Source of the DNA: an uncultured Pseudomonadota bacterium
Lineage (GTDB): Bacteria; Myxococcota_A; UBA796; SXON01
Length of the DNA stretch: 64,000 nt
Direction of reading: 5' to 3'
Assembly (NCBI GenBank): GCA_903885375.1
Contig: CAISIK010000083.1
Location: 1-64,000, forward strand
The notes beneath the pieces are model-generated. The model was given only the letters and a program-made list of their open reading frames with translations, searched no databases and had not been told where the DNA came from. The position numbers were made by a program, and so were the translations under genes. Within the stretch, counting starts at the first letter, position 1, and every line of letters begins with the position of its first letter. This document shows positions 17,589 to 26,267 of this stretch, one piece after another.

Positions 17589-18388
17589 GCGCGCAGGTGT
17601 ACCGAACCACCGTCAAACCCGAGCAGATCGATGTGCTCGGGCACCTCAACAATGCCGAGTACCTTCGCCTGTTCGAAGCCGCCCGTTGGCACGTGCTCGC
17701 GCGGCGCGAGGGCGCGCGCCAACGGTTCACCGCGCTCGGAGTGAGCCCGGTCATCCAGGAGATCAAGCTCCGCTTCGTCCGCGAAGTCCTCGGTGGGGAG
17801 ACCCTCGAAATCCACTCCGAGTTTACCCGGGTGGGCGAGCGGCGCTTCACCGCCACCCAACGCATGGTGGACGAAGGCGGACAACTGCGCGCGGTGGCGT
17901 CGCTCTCGGGCACGTTCTTCGACGTCTCGAGTCGAAAGACGGTGGCCCCGCCCGCCGAGCTGATCGAACTGTTGGACCTTCCGGAAAAAACCCTCGTGCC
18001 GCCCACCGTCCAGGGGCTCGGTGGGGCCTTCCTCGACGCCAACGACGCGGATGCGCTCGCCGCCTGGTACACCCTCGTCCTCGGACTGGAATTCGAGACG
18101 GGGGGAAAGGCGCGATGGGTCGAGCTCCCGTCGGCCGATCGGGTCCCCCACGGCCGCCTCGCCACCACCACGTTCGCGCTCTTCCAGGCGGACGCGCCGC
18201 TGCCGGCAGCGCGCACGGGCCGGGTAAATTTCCGCGTTCCTGACCTCGAACCGGTCGTTGCCGCCGCCGCATCGGCCGGTGCGCGCACCGAGATGGGCCA
18301 TGAGGACTACGGGCGGTTCGCCTGGGTGTGGGACCCGGAGGGCAACCGCGTGGAGCTGTGGGAACCCCCGAGGGAATCGCGGGACTGA
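17585..18388 (+). CDS. Fusion of a hotdog thioesterase (4HBT) and a VOC/glyoxalase domain
   Basis: In this 267-residue protein, residues 1-130 are a YbgC/FadM-type acyl-CoA thioesterase with the catalytic-Asp motif region QIDVLGHLNNAEYLRLFE. Residues 145-262 are a VOC domain: repeated beta-alpha-beta-beta-beta units, opening GLGGAFLDANDADALAAWYTLVLGLEFE and ending FAWVWDPEGNRVELWEP with the usual C-terminal Glu metal ligand. VOC domains bind a metal and act on thioesters, epoxides or lactoylglutathione. The fusion suggests consecutive action on the same acyl thioester. Its last 82 bp are antisense to the end of the convergent ZIP-like gene. Confidence 0.82.
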   Translation: MSAQVYRTTVKPEQIDVLGHLNNAEYLRLFEAARWHVLARREGARQRFTALGVSPVIQEIKLRFVREVLGGETLEIHSEFTRVGERRFTATQRMVDEGGQLRAVASLSGTFFDVSSRKTVAPPAELIELLDLPEKTLVPPTVQGLGGAFLDANDADALAAWYTLVLGLEFETGGKARWVELPSADRVPHGRLATTTFALFQADAPLPAARTGRVNFRVPDLEPVVAAAASAGARTEMGHEDYGRFAWVWDPEGNRVELWEPPRESRD

Positions 18389-19845
18389 AGGGGGGCCACG
18401 AACCCCAGCGGGCCCGCCCGAAACAGGACGACGGCGGAGGCCACCGCGAGGCCGAGGGCCGCCGCGAGCCCCCCCAGCCAGGGCAGCTCCGCCCAACGGT
18501 GCAGGAAGGGAAAACCGGAGGCCGGGAGGACGTCGACGACGGCGCCACCGAGCAGACCGGCCGCTCCCCAGCAGAGGAGGCCCTGCGCCGAGGCCGGCCA
18601 CCCGTGCGCGCGGGCGGCGGCCAGCAGGCCGTGGGTGCTGATGCCCTCGGCCGCCACCAGCGCGGTCACGGCGACGCCCGCGGGGAGCCCCTTGTGGACG
18701 AGGACGGCGAGCACCGGCGCCGCCGCCGCCCAGCGCACCCACGCCGGCAGCGCCGCGCTCACGAGGAGCAGGGCCAGCACCACCGGGGGGAGCGAGAGGG
18801 CCGGCGCGAGGTCGAGCATGGGCTCGGCGAGCGCCGCCCCCGCCGCCCCCGCGAGCAACCACGGCGCCGTGGCCGACCACTCCGTCGTGGTTGGCGCGGG
18901 GGCCGCTGGAATCGCGGACGGGAGAAAACGACGCTCGGCGATGTCCCCCAGCGCGTAGGCGGCGACCGCCCCCACCGCCGCAACCGGTCCCAGCAAGGCG
19001 AGCACGAGGAGCACGCCGGTGACCGTGCCGGGCGCGAGGAGAGCGCCGCCCCGGGCGCGCGAGAAGAATCGCGCGATGGACGGCGCGAACGCCGCGCCGA
19101 GCAGCGTGGCCACCGCAACCGGCGGGGCGAGCGCGAGCAGCGTGCTCGAAGCCGAGAGCTCCCCTGCGGCCAGCGTGGGCACCGGATGCTCCGCGCCCAC
19201 GACGCCGAGCGCGAGCGCTCCCAGCACCGCCCCGACGCCACCGGCCCCGGACTCGCCGGGGCGGTCGGGCGCGAGGTGCAACAGGACATGCAGGAGCGTG
19301 CCCGCCACCCCGCACTGCGCCATCGCGAGCACCCAACTGGACGTGCCCGCGAGCACGAGGCCCGAACCGAAGAAGCCGAGCACCGTGGCGAGAATCACCA
19401 GGGCCACCACGGAAACGCCCAGCCGGAGGCCCCCCATCGTCACCCCCAGCCGCCACGTCGCGAGACCAACCGGCAGGCTGTGGAGCACGACCGCCCACGC
19501 CACCCACTCCGCACCGGGCTCGACCGACTCCAGCGACAGCGCCGCCCCATCGAGGACGCCGTGCACGAGGAGCGCCGCGCAGGCCAGCCAACGCGCCGCC
19601 CCCTCCGCGGACGGGAAGCGGTGGGCAGCCTGACCGGCGAGCAGGCCCACGACCAGCGCAAGGAGCGCCCACCAGCCCGACTGCGCCACGCCGAACGGCA
19701 CGACCTGGAGGAGGACGAGGCCCGCCACCGACACCGTGGTGAAGCCCTGCCCCGCCGCTTCCCATCGGGGCGCGCGCGCGGCCGCGGCCCCGAGGAGCGG
19801 GGCCCCGACGAGCGCGGTGAGGGTCAGCAGGAAGGGAAGCGGCAC
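18307..19845 (-). CDS. Polytopic membrane protein with a ZIP-like metal-transport core
   Basis: The 512-residue protein has about 13-14 predicted membrane segments. The N-terminal half shows two ZIP-transporter signatures: HGVLDG (His95, Asp99) and HSLPVG (His122, Pro125) in neighbouring helices. A further HVLLH near residue 185 is at the position of the ZIP C-terminal helices. ZIP proteins move Zn, Fe or Mn into the cytoplasm. The C-terminal half (about 250-490) also contains many Gly/Ala/Leu-rich helices and a HGLL motif but is not an obvious repeat of the ZIP unit, so the protein is roughly twice normal ZIP length. Its 3' end overlaps the convergent gene by 82 bp. Substrate unproven. Confidence 0.55.
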   Translation of the reverse strand: MPLPFLLTLTALVGAPLLGAAAARAPRWEAAGQGFTTVSVAGLVLLQVVPFGVAQSGWWALLALVVGLLAGQAAHRFPSAEGAARWLACAALLVHGVLDGAALSLESVEPGAEWVAWAVVLHSLPVGLATWRLGVTMGGLRLGVSVVALVILATVLGFFGSGLVLAGTSSWVLAMAQCGVAGTLLHVLLHLAPDRPGESGAGGVGAVLGALALGVVGAEHPVPTLAAGELSASSTLLALAPPVAVATLLGAAFAPSIARFFSRARGGALLAPGTVTGVLLVLALLGPVAAVGAVAAYALGDIAERRFLPSAIPAAPAPTTTEWSATAPWLLAGAAGAALAEPMLDLAPALSLPPVVLALLLVSAALPAWVRWAAAAPVLAVLVHKGLPAGVAVTALVAAEGISTHGLLAAARAHGWPASAQGLLCWGAAGLLGGAVVDVLPASGFPFLHRWAELPWLGGLAAALGLAVASAVVLFRAGPLGFVAPLQSRDSLGGSHSSTRLPSGSHTQANRP

Positions 19846-19985
19846 GGCGGGCGGACGCTATCCTACTTGCAACGCAGTTGCGATAGCGAAGCACAAGCCG
19901 GACGGGCCGCTTGGAATCCGACACAAAAGTGCTGTCCGTTTCGATTGGGTGAGTTAGCCTCGCCGGCGCAGACAGGAAACCAAAC

Positions 19986-21764
19986 ATGCCCTCCAAGAAG
20001 AACGCAGAAAAAGCCAAGTCGGGCAGCGCCGTCGCGCCCGTCTCCCGCTCCGAATCCGTCGTGGTCCGCCGCCGCAGCTCCGATGGCAGCGAAACCCGCG
20101 GCGTCGTCCGGCGGGCCGAGGCGGCTCCGGTAGCCGAGTCGGGTGAAGCCCGCTTCGCCGCCTTCCACGACATGCTGGGCAAGGTGTCCGACAGTGAGAT
20201 CGCCGCCCTTTCCGGCGTGCCCGCCGTCGAGATCGCCGCTGCGCGTACCCGCCGCGGCATCGCCGCCATGGGCGTTCCCGCAGTGAAGCGCGGTCGCGGC
20301 CGCCCCCCCAAGGGCACCGAGATTCCCACCGCTGGCCTCGACAAGATGCTCGCGCGCCTCGGCAAGGAGCCCGACGACACGATCGCCCGCGAGCTCGGCA
20401 TTCCCCGCACGAGCGTGGGGGCCTACCGTCGCAAGAAGAACATTCCTGGCTACCGCGGCCACTACGACCGCGGCGCCATCGTGCCCGCCGCCGCCGCGAG
20501 CAAGTCCTCGCCGGCCCAGAAGGCCGTCGTCGCGGAGCGCAGCGGCAAGCTGGATGCGTACAAGTCCCAGATCGGCGTGAAGCCCGATGCCGAGATCGCG
20601 GCGCTGGCCGGCATTTCGGTCAGCGGCGTCCGCAAGTGGCGCGCGCGCCACAACGTCCCGGCCCCCAAGGCCTCCAGCGCCGCCCCGCCCGCCGCCGCCA
20701 AGGCCACGGCCAAGGCCGCCGCGCCCGCCGCCGCCAAGACCGCTTCCGCGGCGGCTTCGGGTCGCAGCCGGTTGGACCAGTTCGCGCACCTGATGGGCGT
20801 CGAGAGTGACGCTCGCGTGGCCGAGCTCGCCGGTGTCACGGTGAGCGGGGTCCGCAAGTACCGCGCGCGCCGCCGCCCGGGCACGCCGCTCGCCGCCGCT
20901 GCGGCCGCTGCTGCGCCGGTTGCTGCCGCCGCGCCCGCCGTCGCCAAGCGTGGCCCTGGCCGCCCCCGCAAGAACCCGGCCCCCGCGGCGCTGGCCCCGG
21001 TGGCCGCGCCCGTACCCGAGGTCGCGCCCGCCGCCGCGGTCGAGGCCGCGCCGGTCAAGCGTGGCCCGGGTCGCCCCCGCAAGAACCCGCTCCCCGCCGC
21101 CGCGCCCGTTGCGGTCGCCGCACCCGCGGCCGAGTCCGCTCCCGTGGTGAAGCGCGGCCCCGGTCGCCCCCGCAAGAACCCGCTCCCCGCGGCCGCCGCG
21201 CCCGTCGCCGCCGCGGCTCCCGTCGCCAAGCGCGGCCCCGGTCGCCCCCGCAAGAACCCGGCGCCCGAGGCCGCTCCCGCCCCGGCCCGCGGCTCGAAGC
21301 TCGACCAGCACCGCGACATTGTGGGCGTCCTCTACGACTCCGTGGTGGCGCGCATCACGGGGATGACGGGCGAGGGCGTGCGGCAGTACCGCAAGCGCCA
21401 CAACATCGCCGCCGGCCAGCTCCGTGAATTGCCGTCCGCGGCGAGCCCGGTGGCTGCTGCGGCTCCCGCCGCGCCGGCAGCCGCGAAGGCCGCGGCGCCC
21501 GCCAAGGCCGCGGCGCCCGCCAAGGTCGCCAAGGCCGAGCCCGTCAAGGCCGCCGAGCCCGTCAAGGCCGAGCCCGTCAAGGCCGCCGCCGCGGTGCACG
21601 CCTTCAGCGTGGAAGCGCGGAAGGGCGCCGAGTCGCGGCGCTTCGTCGTCACCGGCGAGAACCTCGGCGTAGCCGCGGTGCGCGCCCTCGAAGCCTGCGC
21701 CGCCCGGGCGGACGGTCCCTGGAACGTCCGCGGCATCGAGCACCTGGGCGAGGTCCTCGCCTGA
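19986..21764 (+). CDS. Five AT-hook / five HTH-like-repeat nucleoid protein
   Basis: The 592-residue protein has two interleaved repeat families. AT-hooks begin at residues 101 (KRGRGRPPKG) and 321, 358, 389 and 415 (KRGPGRPRKNP, near-identical). Trihelical HTH-like units of about 40 residues start at 54, 117, 188, 262 and 438. Their consensus is LDxxxxxxGVxxDxxIAxLAGVxVSGVRKYRxRxNIP, with units 3 and 4 the clearest. The linkers are Ala/Pro/Lys-rich, like histone H1 tails. Residues 538-592 form a small mixed domain without repeats. The Lys/Arg content, minor-groove hooks and multiple HTH units point to a DNA-bridging architectural protein, possibly the organism's HMGA-like factor (compare myxobacterial CarD, which also uses AT-hooks). 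The function is inferred from composition; the exact architecture is not one I recognise. Confidence 0.75.
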   Translation: MPSKKNAEKAKSGSAVAPVSRSESVVVRRRSSDGSETRGVVRRAEAAPVAESGEARFAAFHDMLGKVSDSEIAALSGVPAVEIAAARTRRGIAAMGVPAVKRGRGRPPKGTEIPTAGLDKMLARLGKEPDDTIARELGIPRTSVGAYRRKKNIPGYRGHYDRGAIVPAAAASKSSPAQKAVVAERSGKLDAYKSQIGVKPDAEIAALAGISVSGVRKWRARHNVPAPKASSAAPPAAAKATAKAAAPAAAKTASAAASGRSRLDQFAHLMGVESDARVAELAGVTVSGVRKYRARRRPGTPLAAAAAAAAPVAAAAPAVAKRGPGRPRKNPAPAALAPVAAPVPEVAPAAAVEAAPVKRGPGRPRKNPLPAAAPVAVAAPAAESAPVVKRGPGRPRKNPLPAAAAPVAAAAPVAKRGPGRPRKNPAPEAAPAPARGSKLDQHRDIVGVLYDSVVARITGMTGEGVRQYRKRHNIAAGQLRELPSAASPVAAAAPAAPAAAKAAAPAKAAAPAKVAKAEPVKAAEPVKAEPVKAAAAVHAFSVEARKGAESRRFVVTGENLGVAAVRALEACAARADGPWNVRGIEHLGEVLA

Positions 21765-21821
21765 TGCGGTTGGGGGCGGTCCGCCGCCCCCGACGCCCGT
21801 GTCGCCCCGCGGCGCCTGCTC

Positions 21822-24389
21822 CTACGGAGCGGGCGCCGCTTGCGTTTCGGAGGGCACCACCGTGACGGGGACCAGCCCCTCCCCGCCCGCCACGTACACT
21901 TGCGTGCGCACCACGCGGCAGGTCTGCGGCAGGCCGAGGAGCCCCATCCAGTCCTTCACCTTGCCGGGCCGGCCCTCGTGTACGCCGAGGCCGAGCTCCA
22001 CCACGCCGTCTTCGCGCACCCGGAGGTGACGCAACATCTGGCGCGCGTCCACCGTGATGGGGCCCGCCTTCGATTTGCGCGACAGCGGCAGCGAGCTGGC
22101 CTCGAGCAGCGACCACACCGCGGTGCGCGCGAGCTCGATGTCGGGAGCACCGACGATCTCGTAGTCCCAGGCCACCACCTCGCCCATGAGCGCAGGGGCG
22201 CGCAAGGACACCTCCGTGCCGCCGAGCACGAGGAAGCCCGCAGGAGCCGTGAGGCGCAGCGCCTCCGTCACCGCGGACACGTCCACCTGTCGGCTGAGAC
22301 GCACGTCCAGGTACTCCGCGAGGCTCTCCTCGCCGCTGGGGAGCGCGCTGGAGAAGTCCACCTTGGGGTGCGGGTGGAACCCCTGACTGTAGCTGACGGG
22401 CAGCGACACCCGACGCAGCGCGCGCATCCACACGTTCTGGAATTCGAGGTGGCCGAGAAAACGTGCGTCGCCCACGCGGCCGATGCGGAACCGCACCCGC
22501 TGCACGGACTCCGGCTCCTTGGCGACCACGATCTCGGGCCGGACCCAGTCCTTCTCGGCCTTGCGCCCCTCGATCGAGGACCGGAGCATGTGGGCGCAGA
22601 GCTCGCGCTCCACGTCGATCACGCCGCACTTGTGACACTTCTTCTGGCGGCAATCCGCGGCGTGCTGGAGCAGTTCGGCCCGCGCCCAGTCCTCGGCGAA
22701 CCAGGACTTGGGCATGTGGATGTCGATGTGGTCCCAGGGCAGACGCTCGTCCACCTGACGTGCGCGGAGCGCAAAGGCGGTGTCGAAGCCGGTGGCGGCG
22801 ATGGCGCGCTGCCACGCGGGGAAGTTCAGGTGTTCGCCCCACGCGTCGAAGCGGGCGCCCTCCCGCCACGCGGCTTCGATGAGATCGGCCGCCCGGCGGT
22901 CGCTGCGGGACACGAGGCCCTCGAGGAAGGTCTCCTCGGGGTGATGGCGTCCGAATTTCACGCCCTTCACCGCCTTGAACCGCTCGTAGAGGATGCGCTG
23001 CTTGCGCTGCGTCTCCGCGATGTCGATCTGGGCCGCCCACTGGAAGGGCGTGAAGGGCTTGGGCACGAAGGTGCTCACGCCGGTGTGCACCATCACCCCC
23101 GCCTTCTTGCGCCGACCCGCCCGAACGGTGCGTTGGCAGAGGTCCACGATGGCCTCGATGTCCTCGTCACGTTCGGTGGGCAGGCCGATCATGAAGTAGG
23201 TCTTCACGTGCTCCCAGCCCTTGTCGAAGGCGGCCGTGGCCATCTCGATGAGCTCCTCGTCGGGAATCCACTTGTTGATCACCGCGCGGAGCCGCGGGCT
23301 GGCGGCTTCGGGCGCGAAGGTGAGGCCCGTACGACGGGTGGTGCTCGCCATGTCGGCGAGGTCCACCGAGAAGCTGTCCAGCCGAAGCGAGGGCAGGCTC
23401 ACCGTGACCTTGTTCTCCGCCGCGATCTGCGCGGTGCGGGCCACGAGACCGCGCACCTGGGAGTGGTCGCAGGTGGAGAGCGAGACGAGGGAGACCTCGT
23501 CGTAGCCCGTGGCGGCCAGCGTGCGCCGCATGAGCGACTCCACGTCGTCGATGCTGCGCTCGCGGACGGGGCGCGTGGTCATGCCGGCCTGGCAGAAGCG
23601 GCAACCCTGGGTGCAGCCGCGGAGCACCTCGAGTGAGACCCGGTCGTGCACCTGCTCGGTGAAGGGCACGATGTAGTCCACCGGGAACTGATCCGCGCGC
23701 AGGGACTTCGCGGTGCGCTTCTTGATCTTGGGCCCGTCCACCGCGGGGAGCACCTGCCCATCGGGCAGCACGTCCATCGGGTACAGGCTCGGCACGTACA
23801 CGCCCTCCACCCGGGAGAGCGCGAGGAGGCGGGCCTCGCGCCCGCGCACGGTGCGGAAGACCTCGGCGATCTCCACCACGACATCCTCGCCGTCGCCGAT
23901 CACGAAGAAGTCCATGAACGGGGCGAGCGGCTCGGGGTTGAAGACCGCCGGCCCGCCCGCGAAGGTGAGCGGGTGGCCCTCCCCGCGGTCGGCGGTGCGG
24001 ATCGGGATGCCCGAAAGATCGATCATGTTCACGATGTTGGTGAACGTGAGCTCGGACTGCAGGGTGAAGCCCACGCCGTCGAAGTCGCAGAGCTCGTCCT
24101 TGCTCTCCACCGCGAAGAGCTTCAGGCCACGCGCGCGCAGGGCCCGCTCCATGTCCTGCGCCGGGGCGTACACCCGCTCCGCCCAGACATCGGGCAGGCG
24201 GTTCATCACCGCATAGAGGATGTGCAACCCGAGGTTTCCGAGCCCGAGGTCGTACAAGTCCGGGAAGGCGAGCGCCAGCCGCACCGCCGAACCCGGCTTG
24301 TGGACAGTGTTGAGTTCGGTGCCGAGGTAGCGGCTGGGACGTTCCACTCCCGCGAGGATTTCGTCGGACAGGATGCGGGCGAGGTTCAT
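21822..24389 (-). CDS. Radical SAM protein with C-terminal DUF2344 domain
   Basis: The 855-residue protein matches the TIGR03960-type radical SAM family. The N-terminal region resembles a cobalamin-binding-like fold (FPDLYDLGLGNLGLHILY, then VIGDGEDV). The radical SAM core has the cluster motif in RGCTQGCRFCQAG (Cys-x3-Cys-x2-Cys). A second Cys cluster (CRQKKCHKCGV) lies near residue 595, and a DUF2344 domain (RFRIGRVGDARFLGHLEF onward) completes the protein. In many bacteria this two-part protein is encoded beside rng or rplU and is suspected to modify tRNA or rRNA; that neighbourhood is absent here. Length and domain order are normal. It is divergent from the kinase gene with only 35 bp between starts. 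Confidence 0.85.
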   Translation of the reverse strand: MNLARILSDEILAGVERPSRYLGTELNTVHKPGSAVRLALAFPDLYDLGLGNLGLHILYAVMNRLPDVWAERVYAPAQDMERALRARGLKLFAVESKDELCDFDGVGFTLQSELTFTNIVNMIDLSGIPIRTADRGEGHPLTFAGGPAVFNPEPLAPFMDFFVIGDGEDVVVEIAEVFRTVRGREARLLALSRVEGVYVPSLYPMDVLPDGQVLPAVDGPKIKKRTAKSLRADQFPVDYIVPFTEQVHDRVSLEVLRGCTQGCRFCQAGMTTRPVRERSIDDVESLMRRTLAATGYDEVSLVSLSTCDHSQVRGLVARTAQIAAENKVTVSLPSLRLDSFSVDLADMASTTRRTGLTFAPEAASPRLRAVINKWIPDEELIEMATAAFDKGWEHVKTYFMIGLPTERDEDIEAIVDLCQRTVRAGRRKKAGVMVHTGVSTFVPKPFTPFQWAAQIDIAETQRKQRILYERFKAVKGVKFGRHHPEETFLEGLVSRSDRRAADLIEAAWREGARFDAWGEHLNFPAWQRAIAATGFDTAFALRARQVDERLPWDHIDIHMPKSWFAEDWARAELLQHAADCRQKKCHKCGVIDVERELCAHMLRSSIEGRKAEKDWVRPEIVVAKEPESVQRVRFRIGRVGDARFLGHLEFQNVWMRALRRVSLPVSYSQGFHPHPKVDFSSALPSGEESLAEYLDVRLSRQVDVSAVTEALRLTAPAGFLVLGGTEVSLRAPALMGEVVAWDYEIVGAPDIELARTAVWSLLEASSLPLSRKSKAGPITVDARQMLRHLRVREDGVVELGLGVHEGRPGKVKDWMGLLGLPQTCRVVRTQVYVAGGEGLVPVTVVPSETQAAPAP

Positions 24390-24424
24390 GGCCCCCGCGC
24401 TATTGCACCGGATAGGTCGCCGCC

Positions 24425-25921
24425 ATGCCTACCCTTGGCGAGAGCATCGCGCGCCGACGGGTGTTCTGGGCGCTGGTGGCCCTCGTGGTCATCCCCACCG
24501 TCACCCTGCTCGCCTACGGACTGGCCGGGCTCAAGGACCGGGTGGATGCGGAAGAGGGGCGCCGCAACGACCGTTCTACGATCCAGGCCCGCGCCATCGA
24601 GAGCGCCATCCTGACCCGACTCGCGGAGGAGGACGAGCGCCTGCGGGTGGGCCTCCGCGATCTCGACGGTCCCGCGCTCAACTCGGCGGTCGAAGAATGG
24701 GGCTCCCGTGGGGGGTTGGTTACCGAGGTGCACGCGCTGGAAGACCCTGCCGTGCCCGACGAGGCGCACGAAGCCAGCCTTCGGCTCACGGAGGCCTCTC
24801 CCGTCATCCTCCTCCCTGGCGGCCCAGGCGTGAGCGACCTCGCCGTCTCCCGCGTGCGGGATGGTCTCGTCGTGGTCTACCCCATCGATCCCGCCGTGTT
24901 CGACGTGGTGGCCCTGCCCGCCATCGTGGGGCAACTCTTCCCGGGGGAGCGGGCGCGGTTCCACCTCCGGGCCACCTCCAACGACCCCTCGGGCTCGCCG
25001 GTCAGCTTCGAGGGGCTCCACCGCACCATGGCGGAGTCGCTGCTCGCCGATGAGCCCTCGGTGACCCGCGCACTCGCGCCACCACTGGCCCACTGGCGCG
25101 TGGAGGTCTACGGCGCCGACGTGGGTTCGGGCGGCATCCCGGGCCTGCGGGCGCTCATGATCGCGCTCTTCGTGGCGGCGGTGGTCGGCGTGGTGCTGCT
25201 TGGGCGCGCGGTGGTGCAGCAGACCCGACTTTCCCGCTTGCAGACCGACTTCGTCTCCAACGTGAGCCACGAGCTCCGAACGCCCCTCACCTCGATCCGG
25301 ATGTTCGTCGAAACGCTGCAGAGCGGAAGGGTCACCGACCCCGAGCGGGTGCAGGAGTGCCTGAAGATCATCGCAGGGGAAACCGAGCGGCTCTCGCGCA
25401 AGATCGAGCGCGTGCTGGTGTGGGCACACATGGAGGAGGGGCGGCGGGTGTACGACCTGCAACCCTGCGAGCCCCGGCTCGCCATCGACAAGGCGGTCGC
25501 AGCCTTCCGCGCCCACGACCTCACCGGCAGCCCCGACCTCACCGTGATTGTGGATGGCCAGCTCCCGGCGGTGGTGGCCGACCCCGACGCGCTCGCCGAG
25601 GCCCTGCTCAACCTGCTCGGCAACGCCTACAAGTACGGCGGCGCGAGCGTGCAGATCCGCGTCCGCGTGCGCCGGGAGGGCAAGGGAGTGGCCTTCGTGG
25701 TGGAGGACAACGGACCGGGGATCGCGCTCTTCGAACAGCGAAACGTCTTCGAGAAGTTCTACCGCGCCGATGGGCGCCTGAGCCGCGCCACGGAAGGCAG
25801 CGGACTCGGCCTCGCGATCGTGTCGGGCATCGTGGCGGCCCACCGGGGGCGGGTGGAGCTGCAATCGGTAGAAGGATCGGGGAGCCGCTTCACCATCTGG
25901 CTCCCGCCGGCCAAGGCCTGA
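24425..25921 (+). CDS. Membrane-bound sensor histidine kinase
   Basis: The 498-residue protein has one membrane segment at about 13-33 and a second at about 237-258. They enclose a periplasmic sensor of about 200 residues with no recognised fold. No HAMP domain is evident between the second segment and the dimerisation helix. The H-box is SNVSHELRTPLTS (His282), followed by N-box LLNLLGNAYKYG, G1 DNGPGI, F-box EKFYRAD and G2 GSGLGLAI. All are intact, so it should autophosphorylate. No response regulator lies beside it, making it an orphan; partner and signal are unknown. Confidence 0.9.
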   Translation: MPTLGESIARRRVFWALVALVVIPTVTLLAYGLAGLKDRVDAEEGRRNDRSTIQARAIESAILTRLAEEDERLRVGLRDLDGPALNSAVEEWGSRGGLVTEVHALEDPAVPDEAHEASLRLTEASPVILLPGGPGVSDLAVSRVRDGLVVVYPIDPAVFDVVALPAIVGQLFPGERARFHLRATSNDPSGSPVSFEGLHRTMAESLLADEPSVTRALAPPLAHWRVEVYGADVGSGGIPGLRALMIALFVAAVVGVVLLGRAVVQQTRLSRLQTDFVSNVSHELRTPLTSIRMFVETLQSGRVTDPERVQECLKIIAGETERLSRKIERVLVWAHMEEGRRVYDLQPCEPRLAIDKAVAAFRAHDLTGSPDLTVIVDGQLPAVVADPDALAEALLNLLGNAYKYGGASVQIRVRVRREGKGVAFVVEDNGPGIALFEQRNVFEKFYRADGRLSRATEGSGLGLAIVSGIVAAHRGRVELQSVEGSGSRFTIWLPPAKA

Positions 25922-25946
25922 CCCGTCCGCGCGGCCGCTCCGTTAG

Positions 25947-26267
25947 ATGGGGAGGGTGCCGCGTCCGCTGACCCTCCTGCTCCTCCCGCTCCTCGCCTGC
26001 GCGTCCGAAGCGCCCGCGCCCGCCACGCCCGGCAGCCCCTCGGCGAAGCTGGCCGAGCGCGCGATGGCCGTGAGCCTCCGGGCCCGCGACGTGGCCGACC
26101 GTGCCGACGCGCTGGCCGGGGAGTTCGATGCGGTCCGCGCGAGCCCCGACACCGACCACACGGCCCGCATTGCCCGCTTGCGCGAGGAGGCCGCCGCGCT
26201 CGAGGTGCTCGCGCGGGAGACGGAGGCCGAGGTCAAGGCGATCGAGGCGTCGGCCCAGGTGTGGTAG
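25947..26267 (+). CDS. Small lipoprotein with a coiled-coil tail
   Basis: The 106-residue protein has a signal with lipobox (LLLLPLLAC, Cys18). A short Pro/Ala linker follows, then about 70 residues of Ala/Glu/Arg-rich helix predicted to form a coiled coil (LREEAAALEVLARETEAEV). It has the look of a Lpp-like periplasmic spacer, although no terminal Lys for peptidoglycan attachment is present. It begins 25 bp after the histidine kinase and may share its transcript. Its last 35 bp are antisense to the end of the convergent lipoprotein gene. No homologue recognised. Confidence 0.65.
   Translation: MGRVPRPLTLLLLPLLACASEAPAPATPGSPSAKLAERAMAVSLRARDVADRADALAGEFDAVRASPDTDHTARIARLREEAAALEVLARETEAEVKAIEASAQVW

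Noticed and set aside
19869-19881. Palindrome GCAAC-GCA-GTTGC between the ZIP-like and AT-hook genes
   Set aside because: 5-bp arms only and no nearby -35/-10 pair; likely chance.
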